In this document: in pieces, positions 44,000-52,843 of the stretch
Layout of the letters: the number at the start of each line of letters is the position of its first letter
Numbering within the stretch: position 1 is the stretch's first letter
Assembly (NCBI GenBank): GCA_035366835.1
Contig: DAOSIS010000019.1
Span: 1 to 64,000 of the forward strand
Direction of reading: 5' to 3'
DNA: 64,000 bases
From: UBA6109 sp035366835
Lineage (GTDB): Bacteria; Desulfobacterota; Syntrophia; Syntrophales; UBA6109
Made by a program: the position numbers and the translations under genes
The notes under the pieces: generated by a model
Databases searched by the model: none
The model's input: only the letters and a program-made list of their open reading frames with translations
Told to the model about the DNA's origin: nothing

Positions 44000-44362
44000 C
44001 TACTTGCTCTCGACTTTTTCCAGACAGCCGACGATTCCCTTCATATAGAGCTTCCCGGCGGTTTCAAAGAGGATGTACCGCGTGATGAGAATCGGTATGC
44101 GCAATTCCCTGGCAAGTCGAAGGGCCTCCGGAGAAGGATGTTTGCCGCGAACCATAATGATGGCGGCGATATCCAGAATATCGGACGTCCGGATCACCTG
44201 TGGATTTGTCAATCCCGTCAGCAGGAGGCTGCCGGGTTTGGCAAAGGCCAGGACATCGCTCATCAGGTCCGCTCCGAAAGCGGTCCTGACTTCCATATCC
44301 AGTTTGTCTTCCCCTACGAGAACCTCTGCATCCAGTAACTGTTTGACCTCACGAAGGGTCAC
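44000..44362 (-). CDS. DRTGG-domain protein (first copy)
   Basis: A 120-residue DRTGG-domain protein (EVKQLLDAEVLVGEDKLDME, GADLMSDVLAF, IIMVRGKHPSPE, LFETAGKLYMKG). It is the first gene of the redox locus and a paralogue of 43165-43527. It probably binds a small ligand and acts together with the adjacent ATPase. Confidence 0.85.
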   Translation of the reverse strand: MTLREVKQLLDAEVLVGEDKLDMEVRTAFGADLMSDVLAFAKPGSLLLTGLTNPQVIRTSDILDIAAIIMVRGKHPSPEALRLARELRIPILITRYILFETAGKLYMKGIVGCLEKVESK

Positions 44363-44744
44363 TGTCCACTCCTCTATGACACAGAAAACAATTCGTCAGG
44401 AATCGCTACGAAAATCCTGACTTAGAATATCATTGCCACGGCGCGAAAACCTCGACGGCCATTATCATATGACCCCGTATGTGTCAACACATTTTTGCGG
44501 AAAACCGGGTGACGGAAGCCGTTGGCTGATTCTTGTAAGTAACGGACAACATAGATTATTTTTTGATCAGGCCTCTTCGATTATTTTTGACATATCCCCT
44601 GCCGCCGAAGCTGCGGACAGTCCGGCGGGGACCAGAGCAGAGGAACGCAAACGAAAGGAGGATTACAGGGGAACGGTGCACCGGGACCGGCCGCCGGCAA
44701 AAATTTTTTTGCTTCACTGTACGATTTGGGTTACAAGTCGACGC
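44363..44744. other. Divergent intergenic region between the redox locus and xerD
   Basis: About 380 bp, more AT-rich than its flanks. A 7-bp inverted repeat GTCAGGA-N13-TCCTGAC (44395-44421) lies 33 bp upstream of the DRTGG gene and may be an operator. No gene is supported here, although one frame is open through from 44433 into xerD. Confidence 0.4.
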
Positions 44745-45632
44745 GTGGACAATCTGGTCGACAACTACATGAACTTCCTTGCCGTCGAAAAGGGAGTCTC
44801 CCGTCATACGCTGGAAGCTTACGGGCGGGATCTTGCCCGCATGGTGGGATTTCTCCGGCGGGAGGGGATCGGTTCCGTCGACGGCGTGGATCAGGACGCC
44901 ATCCTGCGGCACTGCACGGAGCTCAGGAAGACCGGCCTGAGCGCCAATTCCGTCAATCGCGCCCTTGCCGCGATCCGCGGGTTTTTCCGGTATCTCCTGC
45001 GCGAAAAGCGGATCGAGGTCAACCCGGCGGCCGATGTCGAACTCGCCCGGGTCTGGATGCGCGTCCCCGATGCACTCAGCCGCGACGACGTCTCGCGGTT
45101 CCTGTCCCAACCGGGCTCGGAGAATCCGCGGGCGGTGCGCGACACGGCGCTCCTGGAATTGATCTATGCAACCGGCCTGCGCGTTTCGGAAATCCTCGCC
45201 CTGACCGTGGACGATATCCGCTGGCAGGCGGGCTATCTCGTCGCGTTCGGAAAGGGCCGCAAGGAGCGCGTGGTCCCCATCGGCAGGACGGCTTACGAGG
45301 CCGTCAGGCGCTACCTGGACGAGGCCAGGCCGCAGCTGCTCAGGGGCGGGGAATCCAGGCTCCTGTTCCTGAATCGTTCCGGGAAGGGGCTCACCCGCCA
45401 GGCCTTCTGGAAGATGGTGAAGCGATATGCGGCGCAGGCGGGTCTGCGGAAAGAAGTCCATCCCCATACCTTCCGGCATTCCTTCGCCACACATCTCCTG
45501 GAAGGGGGGGCGGACCTCCGTTCCGTCCAGATCATGCTCGGGCACGCGGACATCTCGACCACTCAGATCTATACGCACGTGACGCGGGGACGACTGAAAG
45601 ACATCCACAAGAAATATCATCCCCGCGGCTGA
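44745..45632 (+). CDS. xerD: Tyrosine recombinase XerD-type
   Basis: 295 residues from GTG 44745, the start that aligns with XerD N-termini (DNLVDNYMNFLAVEKGVSRH). Catalytic residues lie in ATGLRVSEILAL (Arg), GKGRKERVVP (Lys), HPHTFRHSFATH (HxxR), LGHADISTTQ (His) and IYTHV (Tyr). Xer recombinases resolve chromosome dimers at dif with FtsK; here the gene is a housekeeping type without mobile neighbours. A longer frame upstream exists but does not look like protein. Confidence 0.9.
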   Translation: MDNLVDNYMNFLAVEKGVSRHTLEAYGRDLARMVGFLRREGIGSVDGVDQDAILRHCTELRKTGLSANSVNRALAAIRGFFRYLLREKRIEVNPAADVELARVWMRVPDALSRDDVSRFLSQPGSENPRAVRDTALLELIYATGLRVSEILALTVDDIRWQAGYLVAFGKGRKERVVPIGRTAYEAVRRYLDEARPQLLRGGESRLLFLNRSGKGLTRQAFWKMVKRYAAQAGLRKEVHPHTFRHSFATHLLEGGADLRSVQIMLGHADISTTQIYTHVTRGRLKDIHKKYHPRG

Positions 45633-45675
45633 CATGCCGGCGGAGGTCATGTCTCTGCCCGGAGGAAGTGACGGC

Positions 45676-47694
45676 ATGAAGGATATCCGATTCCATGGCC
45701 CCGAACGAGGGGCTGCAGTCCTGCGAATCATCGCAGTCTCTGCGGCAGCGGTCGCGCTGGTTCTCGTCGCCGCGGCATATATTCTCTCCGGCCCGAACGG
45801 TACGCTGTCGGGCGCCCGGACGAGGGCCGGGAATCTCTTTTCCTACTATGTGCTGGGCAATCCCCCTCATTTCTACTGGCTGGACGTGGAAATGAACGGC
45901 AAGGAATTGCGCCTTTCCACGAAGGACGTCCTCGAGATCACCTATCGCGACGAGTTCGTCTTCCGCGGTCTGTCCACCGACGACCTCACGGGACGGAACG
46001 TGACGGTCGATGCCGAAGGCCTGGGAACGGGCAACGACCTGCATGTCCTGCTGAAGGGCATCGGCCTTGTGGACAGGATCCTCGTGTCCGAGATCGGCGG
46101 CCTGGAGAGAAAGACGGTTTCCGATTACCGCATCAGGATCCGGTATGGTGACGCGGATATCGCCCATATCCCGATCCGCGTCGCGATTACGCCCCAGGAC
46201 TGGCTGCGCTTCGCGCGGAGTTCGGAGAAGCAGTCCGTTCAGATCGAATCTCTCAAGCAGGCGATTGCACTGAACCGGACCGATGTCGGGGTCCGAAAGA
46301 TGCTGGCGGGTATCTATCTGCGCTCGAACCGGCTGGACGAGGCCGCCGCCCAGTATGCGGAGATTCTTCAGTTGAAGCCGGGTGACCGGGGCGCCATGGC
46401 GGACCTGGCCACGGCCTACATGAGGAAGAAGCAGTACGACAGGGCGCTGCCGCTCTGGCAGGACCTGGTCCGGACGGCTCCCAAAGACGCCTCCATCCAT
46501 GCCAACCTCGGCGTCGCTTACGGAGGTCTGGGTGAATGGGAAAAGGCGATCGAGAGCTACAAGTCGGCGATGCGGCTGTCGCCGGACAATCAGGCGATAC
46601 GCTTCCGTCTCGGAGAGGCCTTCGAGAAGACGGGCAGGACGGAGAAGGCCCTCGAGCAGTACAGCATCGTCATCCAGAAGGAGCCGGGGGACGAGCAGGT
46701 GATGGCGGCGCTGGCGGGTGCGTTCCTGAGGATGAAGCGGTATGACGACGCCATCCGGTGGTTCCGCGAAATCGTGAAGAAGCAGCCGAAGAATGCCTCG
46801 GCGTACGCCAACCTGGGCTTCGCCTTCGGCGCCAAAGGGCAGACGAAGGAGGAGATGGAGGCCTACAAGAAATCCCTGTCGCTGGACCCGAAGAACGCCG
46901 TTGCCCGCTACAACCTCGGGACGGCCCTGGAAAAGGCGAAGCGCTACAGCGAGGCCGCCGAAGAGTATCGGGAGGTGCTGAAGGCCAGGCCGGACGATAC
47001 GGATGCCCTCCAGCGTCTGGCCGACATGGCGCTGCGCCTCAAGCAGTACGACACGGCCGTGAAACTCTATGAAAAGATCGCGAAGATCCAGCCGTCCCGG
47101 CCGACCGCGTACGCTTCTCTGGGATACGCATACGGCGAGTTGAAGAAATACAAACCCTCCGCCGAGGCTTATGAGAAGGCGCTGCGCCTCGGAAGCAAGG
47201 ACCCGCAGATCCACCAGAACCTGGCCTTTGCCTATGAGAAGCTTGGAAGAGTGAAGGACGCGATCGGCGAATACGAGAAGATGACCGCCCTTCAGCCGTC
47301 GGTCGAGATCCTCGGCAACCTCGCCAGCCATTACGTCAGGGAGAAGCAGTACGACAAGGCCGTCAAGGCGTACTCGAAGATGATCGAAATGCAGCCGAAA
47401 AAGGCCGCCGGGTATTCCGGCCTCGCCTACGTCTACGGCCTGAAAGGCGATACGGACCATCAGATCCAGAGCTACCGCCAGGCCCTCCGCTATGACCCTG
47501 AAGACGATGTGGCCCACCTGGGGCTGGGCGAGGCCTACGAGAAGAAACAGATGTACGCGGAGGCCCTGAAGGCCTATTCGACGGCCTACGAGTTGAATCC
47601 CGATTCGACGAAAGCCGCCAGGAAGGTTCCGCAGATGAAGATCCGGATGCTGCAGGAGAAGCACAAGGAAGCCGGGGAAGGGGGCAAACCGTGA
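45676..47694 (+). CDS. Membrane-anchored TPR-repeat protein
   Basis: 672 residues from ATG 45676 (GGAGGAAG upstream; the in-frame ATG at 45634 is less likely). A single N-terminal transmembrane helix (IIAVSAAAVALVLVAAAYIL) and a ~130-residue beta-rich region precede about twelve tandem TPR repeats (for example AYANLGFAFGAKGQTKEEME). The C-terminus is Lys-rich. It is probably periplasm-facing scaffolding. It overlaps kdsA by 4 bp, so it is coupled to the LPS cluster. Confidence 0.85.
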   Translation: MKDIRFHGPERGAAVLRIIAVSAAAVALVLVAAAYILSGPNGTLSGARTRAGNLFSYYVLGNPPHFYWLDVEMNGKELRLSTKDVLEITYRDEFVFRGLSTDDLTGRNVTVDAEGLGTGNDLHVLLKGIGLVDRILVSEIGGLERKTVSDYRIRIRYGDADIAHIPIRVAITPQDWLRFARSSEKQSVQIESLKQAIALNRTDVGVRKMLAGIYLRSNRLDEAAAQYAEILQLKPGDRGAMADLATAYMRKKQYDRALPLWQDLVRTAPKDASIHANLGVAYGGLGEWEKAIESYKSAMRLSPDNQAIRFRLGEAFEKTGRTEKALEQYSIVIQKEPGDEQVMAALAGAFLRMKRYDDAIRWFREIVKKQPKNASAYANLGFAFGAKGQTKEEMEAYKKSLSLDPKNAVARYNLGTALEKAKRYSEAAEEYREVLKARPDDTDALQRLADMALRLKQYDTAVKLYEKIAKIQPSRPTAYASLGYAYGELKKYKPSAEAYEKALRLGSKDPQIHQNLAFAYEKLGRVKDAIGEYEKMTALQPSVEILGNLASHYVREKQYDKAVKAYSKMIEMQPKKAAGYSGLAYVYGLKGDTDHQIQSYRQALRYDPEDDVAHLGLGEAYEKKQMYAEALKAYSTAYELNPDSTKAARKVPQMKIRMLQEKHKEAGEGGKP

Positions 47695-48512
47695 AATCCA
47701 TATCTCTGAAGAACTGGTCGATCGGCGGTGACGGGCCGTTCGCGCTGATCGCCGGTCCCTGCGTGATCGAGACCGAGGACATCACCCGCAGGATCGCGGA
47801 ATTCCTGAGGGAGACGACATCGCGCCTGGGAATCCCCCTGGCTTTCAAGGCCTCCTACGACAAGGCAAACCGCACGTCTAAGGATTCCTTCCGCGGCCCG
47901 GGAATGGAGAAGGGCCTTCGCATCCTGGAAAACGTGAAACGGGAGTTCGGCCTGCCCGTGCTCTCGGATGTGCACCGTTTCGAGGAAATCGAGCCGGCGG
48001 CCGAGATCCTGGACATCGTCCAGGTCCCCGCCTTCCTGTGCCGGCAGACGGACTTCGTCGCCGAGATCGCCCGCCGGGCGAAGGTCGTCAATATCAAGAA
48101 GGGGCAGTTCCTCGCCCCCTGGGATATGCGGAACATTCTGGAGAAGGCCGTTGCGGCGGGAAACGACCGCGTCCTCGTCACCGAACGGGGGACGAGCTTC
48201 GGATACAACAACCTGGTGGCGGATATGCGCTCGCTGCCGATCCTGCGGGAATTCGGCTGTCCCGTCGTGTTCGATGCGACGCACAGCGTCCAGCTGCCGG
48301 GCGGGCGGGGATCGTCCTCGGGCGGCCAGCGGGAAATGGTGCCCTATCTTGCCAGAGCGGCCGCCGCCGTCGGCGTGGACGGCCTGTTCTTCGAGGTGCA
48401 TCCGGAACCCGAAAAGGCGTTGTGTGACGGTCCGAATTCCCTGCGCTTGACGGAATTTCCGCGCCTCCTGGCGGAGCTGCAGAAGATCGACCGGATCGTC
48501 AAGGGGATGTGA
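47691..48512 (+). CDS. kdsA: 3-deoxy-8-phosphooctulonate (Kdo-8-P) synthase
   Basis: A 273-residue aldolase that condenses phosphoenolpyruvate with arabinose 5-phosphate in Kdo synthesis for LPS. Family blocks: LIAGPCVIE, FKASYDKANRTS, FRGPGMEKGLRIL, VQVPAFLCRQTD, NIKKGQFLAPWDM, DATHSVQLPGG and FFEVHPEPEKALCDG. GTG 47691 overlaps the TPR gene stop (GTGA). Confidence 0.96.
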   Translation: MKSISLKNWSIGGDGPFALIAGPCVIETEDITRRIAEFLRETTSRLGIPLAFKASYDKANRTSKDSFRGPGMEKGLRILENVKREFGLPVLSDVHRFEEIEPAAEILDIVQVPAFLCRQTDFVAEIARRAKVVNIKKGQFLAPWDMRNILEKAVAAGNDRVLVTERGTSFGYNNLVADMRSLPILREFGCPVVFDATHSVQLPGGRGSSSGGQREMVPYLARAAAAVGVDGLFFEVHPEPEKALCDGPNSLRLTEFPRLLAELQKIDRIVKGM

Positions 48513-48522
48513 AGGGCAGAAG

Positions 48523-49092
48523 ATGGAGAAAGAGATGTCGGATGCGTTGGCGGAGAAGATGCGCAGGGTCAGGCTGCTGATCCTGGATGTGGATGGCGTC
48601 TTGACGGACGGACGGATTGTCGTCGACGACCGGGGCGCCGAGACGAAGGTGTTCCATGTGCGTGACGGACACGGCCTCGTGATGCTGATGCGCTTCGGCA
48701 TCGACGTCGTTCTGCTGTCCGGCCGGCGGTCCGCCGCTGTCGAACACCGTGCGAAGGACCTGGGCATTGCGGAAATCCACCAGGGCATTCACCGGAAGGT
48801 GGAGATCCTCGAATCCATCCTGAGCGATCGGGGTCTTGAGCCGCTGAGCGCGGCCTATATGGGCGACGACGTGGTGGATATCCCCGTCCTCCGCCGCGTA
48901 GGTCTCGCGATCGGCGTCGCGGATGCCGTCGACGAGGTGAGGGCCGTGGCCGACTATGTGACCGCTTCGCCCGGAGGGCGGGGAGCGGTTCGGGAGGTGT
49001 GCGAGCGGATCCTGAAGGCGCAGGGAAAGTGGGCGGAGGTGGCAAAACGTTATGAGCTTGCCGGCGCTCCGCAGCGGGGTGAAGGAACTTGA
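48523..49092 (+). CDS. kdsC: Kdo-8-phosphate phosphatase
   Basis: A 189-residue C0-type HAD phosphatase that dephosphorylates Kdo-8-P. HAD motif I is LLILDVDGVLTDG; LLSGRRSAAV, Lys in HRKVEIL and YMGDDVVDIPVL are the further motifs. ATG 48523 or 48535 could be used. It follows kdsA by 10 bp. Confidence 0.94.
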   Translation: MEKEMSDALAEKMRRVRLLILDVDGVLTDGRIVVDDRGAETKVFHVRDGHGLVMLMRFGIDVVLLSGRRSAAVEHRAKDLGIAEIHQGIHRKVEILESILSDRGLEPLSAAYMGDDVVDIPVLRRVGLAIGVADAVDEVRAVADYVTASPGGRGAVREVCERILKAQGKWAEVAKRYELAGAPQRGEGT

Positions 49093-49161
49093 CCGCAAGG
49101 AAAAACATGCGTTTTCCCCTGCGCAGAGAAGCCCCCGGATTCGTCCGTGAGCGCTTCAACC

Positions 49162-49190
49162 TTTACTTGTCCGGTGGGGAATGTTATATC
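49162..49190 (+). promoter_or_regulatory. Possible sigma-70 promoter before lptC
   Basis: TTTACT (49162-49167) and TATATC (49185-49190) are separated by 17 bp in the gap between kdsC and lptC. It would support the lptC start at 49214. Confidence 0.35.
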
Positions 49191-49213
49191 TCTACACCGC
49201 GGGATGGACGGCC

Positions 49214-49801
49214 ATGATCGGCATGCGCAGGAAGGGATTGCGATGGCGCGTCTTCGCGGGGCCGCGACGGAAGGTGCGGATTGCCGCAGCGGTTTTCCTG
49301 CTGGTCCTCATCGCCGCTGCCGGCGTCCTGTGGGGCGTCCGCGAGACGTCCAAGGGGGGATTGAAGATCCTGACGGAACACACCGACCTGGACGTGAAGG
49401 ACGTGCTGTTCACGGAGGTCGGAGCCTCCGGGGAGAAATGGGAGATTCGCGCGCAGCGGGCCAGATACTTTCGCAGGGAGAATAAGGCGCTGTTCGACAA
49501 GGCGGACATCCGCCTCGTCCTCAAGGATGGGAAGGTATTTCGCGTTCGCGGCGACAGGGGGAGCATGAATACGTCGTCACGGGACATGGAAATCTCCGGA
49601 AACGTCACCGTGGAATCCGACAGCGGCGACCGCTTTTCCACGGACCGCCTTCAATATTCCCATGCCAAAGGGGTCGTTTCCACGGACGGCGCCGTTGTTC
49701 TCGAGAACGAGAGAATGAGGATCGACGCCGTGGGCATGAGACTGTCCCTGGTCAGGAAGGAAGTCGCCCTCCTCGGGAGGGTGAAGGCGGAGGTTCGATA
49801 A
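49214..49801 (+). CDS. lptC: LPS export protein LptC
   Basis: A single-pass inner-membrane protein of about 195 residues with a periplasmic beta-jellyroll that hands LPS from LptBFG to LptA. It has a TM helix (AAAVFLLVLIAAAGVLWGV) and an OstA-like domain (MEISGNVTVESDSGDRFSTD). ATG 49214 is preferred; 49181 is an in-frame alternative. Low sequence identity is usual for LptC, and gene order (kdsC-lptC-lptA-lptB) supports the call. Confidence 0.88.
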   Translation: MIGMRRKGLRWRVFAGPRRKVRIAAAVFLLVLIAAAGVLWGVRETSKGGLKILTEHTDLDVKDVLFTEVGASGEKWEIRAQRARYFRRENKALFDKADIRLVLKDGKVFRVRGDRGSMNTSSRDMEISGNVTVESDSGDRFSTDRLQYSHAKGVVSTDGAVVLENERMRIDAVGMRLSLVRKEVALLGRVKAEVR

Positions 49802-49811
49802 GGTGTCAGAC

Positions 49812-50447
49812 ATGATCGTGTTGAAGATGCCCGGGAGCCGGGCTTCTTTCCGGACATTCCGATACGGGAGGGCCGCAGCCGCGTTTGCGGCGTGGGTCGC
49901 CGTACTGGCCATGCTGGCCGGGAGTGTCTGGGCGGCGGCCGAGCGGAAGAAGGAGGCGAAGGCGGACAAGAGCGAACCCATTCAGATTACCGCCGATCGG
50001 CTCGACGCCTACAACGAGCAGCGGCTCGTCGTTTTTTCGGGGAACGCCGTCGCAACGCAGGCCGACAAGGTGATCCAGGCGGACAGCCTGCATCTGTTCT
50101 ACCGCAAGGACGCCTCCGATCCGACCAAGGCGGTCAAAGGCCTGGGGAATACGGGGGACCTGGAAAAGATGGAGGCCAGGGGCAATGTCACGATCACCCA
50201 GGGCGAACGGATCGTGACCGGAGATCATGCGGTTTTCTATCAGGATGAACAGAAGATCATCGTCACCGGAAATGCCGTATTGAAGGAAGCGAAGAACATC
50301 ATCCGCGGGGAACGGATCGTCGTCCTGATGAACGAAAGCCGCGGGACCGTGGAAAGCGGGGAAAACAAGCGCGTCACGGCCACCATCTATCCTTCGGAGT
50401 CCGACAAGAAGGATAAGGAAAAAGAAAAGCAAAAGGAGAAGCCATAG
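49812..50447 (+). CDS. lptA: LPS transport periplasmic protein LptA
   Basis: About 211 residues from ATG 49812 (AAGGTG upstream; GTG 49803 is an alternative). A signal peptide ends near VWAAAE. The OstA-type repeats IQITADRLDAYNEQRLVVFS and MEARGNVTITQGERIVTGDH build the LPS-carrying beta-jellyroll bridge. The C-terminus is a Lys/Glu tail. Confidence 0.9.
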   Translation: MIVLKMPGSRASFRTFRYGRAAAAFAAWVAVLAMLAGSVWAAAERKKEAKADKSEPIQITADRLDAYNEQRLVVFSGNAVATQADKVIQADSLHLFYRKDASDPTKAVKGLGNTGDLEKMEARGNVTITQGERIVTGDHAVFYQDEQKIIVTGNAVLKEAKNIIRGERIVVLMNESRGTVESGENKRVTATIYPSESDKKDKEKEKQKEKP

Positions 50448-50530
50448 GCGGTCCGGCGACTGGAGGGCAGGGCGCTTTCCGACGGGGAGCGCGACTGCAG
50501 GTCCATACCGGCTCGCTGCCGAAAGAAAAG

Positions 50531-51310
50531 ATGGGAATGCTGTCGGCAAGAAAACTCGTGAAGGAATACGGGGGCAGGCGGGTCGTCAACGGCCTGGACC
50601 TCGATATCTGTACGGCCGAGGCGGTCGGTCTTCTGGGGCCGAACGGGGCGGGAAAAACAACGACCTTCTACATGGTCGTGGGGCTGGTGAAGCCCGACGG
50701 CGGTCAAATCCTCCTGGACGGAGAGGACATCAGCTCCTGCCCGATGTACATCCGCGCCCGCAAGGGAATCAATTACCTTCCGCAGGAACCCTCCATCTTC
50801 CGGAAGCTGACCGTCGCGGAAAATATCCTGGCCGTTCTCGAGACGCTGGACCTGGACGAGAAGGCGCGGGCCGAGAGGCTGGAGGAACTGCTGGCCGAAC
50901 TCGACCTGACGGCGCTTGCCGGCAACCCCGCCTACTCGCTGTCGGGGGGAGAACGCCGGAGGGTGGAGATTACCCGCGCCCTGGTAACCATGCCGCGCTA
51001 CATCCTCCTGGATGAGCCCTTTGCGGGCATCGACCCGCTGGCCGTCGCGGAGATCCAGAAGATCGTCGGGAAACTCAAGTCCAAGGGGATCGGCGTCGTC
51101 ATTTCCGATCACAACGTTCGGGAGACCCTGTCTGTCTGCGACCGAGCCTACATCGTCAATGAAGGGAACATCCTGATCGAGGGAAACCCGGAGACGATCG
51201 CCGCCTGCGAGGTCGCCAGGAGGATCTATTTCGGCGAGAATTTTGTTCTCGACGCATCCGTCCGAAGGGACCGGACCGGGGCCGGTCGGGGGGAGGAATC
51301 CCGGCGTTAG
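50531..51310 (+). CDS. lptB: LPS export ABC transporter ATPase LptB
   Basis: A 259-residue ABC ATPase: Walker A GPNGAGKTTTF, Q-loop YLPQEPSIFRKL, signature YSLSGGERRRVEI, Walker B YILLDEPFAGIDP and H-loop VISDHNVRETL. It powers LPS extraction with LptF/LptG, which are not in this window. The gene order with rpoN downstream is the conserved proteobacterial arrangement. Confidence 0.95.
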   Translation: MGMLSARKLVKEYGGRRVVNGLDLDICTAEAVGLLGPNGAGKTTTFYMVVGLVKPDGGQILLDGEDISSCPMYIRARKGINYLPQEPSIFRKLTVAENILAVLETLDLDEKARAERLEELLAELDLTALAGNPAYSLSGGERRRVEITRALVTMPRYILLDEPFAGIDPLAVAEIQKIVGKLKSKGIGVVISDHNVRETLSVCDRAYIVNEGNILIEGNPETIAACEVARRIYFGENFVLDASVRRDRTGAGRGEESRR

Positions 51311-51340
51311 TCGCGGCCTGATACATCGTCGGAATCGTTT

Positions 51341-52789
51341 ATGGCTTTCGAACTGAAACAGCATCTCAAACTCAGCCAGCAGCTCATCATGACGCCGCAG
51401 CTCCAGCAGGCGATCAAGCTCCTGCAATTGTCGCGACTGGAGCTGGTGGAAGCGGTCAATCAGGAAATGGAGGAGAACCCCCTTCTCGAAGAAGCCGCGG
51501 CCGAGGAAGAAACGGAGATCTCGACCGATGTGGAGCCCGCGGAGGTCCAGACACCGCCGGAGACGAAGCGAACCGAGGAATTGACGGGGGAGGGGGACGG
51601 AAAGGAAGAGTTCGACTGGTCGGGCTATCTCGAGGATTACAGTCCGAGTCTTTCGGCGCGGGACCGGAGCGACGCCGATGCCCCGAGCTGGGAGAATCTC
51701 CTCGTCGTCAAGTCGACGCTGAACGACTATCTCATGTGGCAGCTCGGCCTTTCCTCCATGACGGACCTGGAACGCAGGATCGGGGAACAGATCATCGGGA
51801 ACATCGATCCGAACGGCTACCTTGCCGCGTCCGTCGAAGAGATCGCCGTGCTGGAGTCCGTGGCGCCTGCGGTCGTGGAGTGCGTGCTGAAGAGCATACA
51901 GGAATTCGATCCTCCGGGAATCGCGGCGAGGGACCTCAAGGAATGCCTCCTGATACAGTCCCGGATTCTCCGGATGCAGGGCACATTGGTGGACCGGATC
52001 ATCGAGCATCACATCAAAGATCTGGAGATCAAGAATTACGCCAACATCGCGCGGAAACTGAAAGTTCCGCTTCAAGAGGTGCTTGCGGCCGTGGAAGTGA
52101 TCGGCAACATGGATCCGAAGCCGGGCAGCAGCTACAACGATGACAGGGTCCAGACCATCATTCCCGATGTGTATGTCGTCAAGTCGGGGGACGACTACAA
52201 GGTCACACTCAATGATGACGGGATGCCGAGGCTCCGCATCAGCGGCTTCTACCGCAACCTTGTCGGAGGGGGCAGCCCCGGGGCAAATGCCGAGACCGGA
52301 AAAAAGTATATCCGCGAAAGGATGCAGTCCGCCGCGTGGCTGATCAAGAGCATCCAGCAGCGGCAGCGGACGATCTACAAGGTCGCCGAAAGCATCGTAC
52401 AATTCCAGAGGAGTTTCCTGGACAACGGCATCTCGCACCTGAAGCCGCTGGTCCTGAGGGACGTGGCGGAAAACGTCGGCATGCACGAATCCACCATCAG
52501 CAGGGTCGTGACCAACAAGTACATGCATACCCCCCAAGGCATCTATGAAATGAAGTTCTTCTTCAGCAGCAGCCTGAAGAACGCCGACGGAGAGGCCATT
52601 GCCTCCAAGTGCGTCAAGGAGGAGATCCGCAAGATCGTCGGCTCCGAAGGCCACAAGAAGCCTTACAGCGACAGCGACATCGTTGCCATGCTGGCGAAGT
52701 CCGGAATCTATATCGCGCGGCGCACCGTCGCCAAGTACAGGGAGATGATGGGGATTCTGCCGTCTTCGCGAAGGAAGAAGATGTTCTGA
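51341..52789 (+). CDS. rpoN: RNA polymerase sigma-54 factor
   Basis: A 482-residue RpoN with region I (LKLSQQLIMTPQLQQAIKLL) that contacts enhancer-binding proteins, an acidic region II, the core-binding domain (about 110-300), a helix-turn-helix (LRDVAENVGMHESTISRVVT) and the RpoN box ARRTVAKYREMMGI. It directs -24/-12 promoters, one of which is proposed at 8862-8877. ATG 51341 fits the family. Confidence 0.97.
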   Translation: MAFELKQHLKLSQQLIMTPQLQQAIKLLQLSRLELVEAVNQEMEENPLLEEAAAEEETEISTDVEPAEVQTPPETKRTEELTGEGDGKEEFDWSGYLEDYSPSLSARDRSDADAPSWENLLVVKSTLNDYLMWQLGLSSMTDLERRIGEQIIGNIDPNGYLAASVEEIAVLESVAPAVVECVLKSIQEFDPPGIAARDLKECLLIQSRILRMQGTLVDRIIEHHIKDLEIKNYANIARKLKVPLQEVLAAVEVIGNMDPKPGSSYNDDRVQTIIPDVYVVKSGDDYKVTLNDDGMPRLRISGFYRNLVGGGSPGANAETGKKYIRERMQSAAWLIKSIQQRQRTIYKVAESIVQFQRSFLDNGISHLKPLVLRDVAENVGMHESTISRVVTNKYMHTPQGIYEMKFFFSSSLKNADGEAIASKCVKEEIRKIVGSEGHKKPYSDSDIVAMLAKSGIYIARRTVAKYREMMGILPSSRRKKMF

Positions 52790-52843
52790 CCAAGGCGATC
52801 CCGCAGGGGATCGTTCAGAAATGTGAATGAGGAGGTGACCGCT

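Noticed and set aside
44433..44744. N-terminal extension of xerD
   Set aside because: The extra ~100 residues do not resemble recombinases and the region is AT-rich and intergenic in character.
45532..47664. Long open frame antisense to the TPR gene
   Set aside because: Repetition in it only mirrors the TPR repeats of the real gene; there is no ribosome site or domain.
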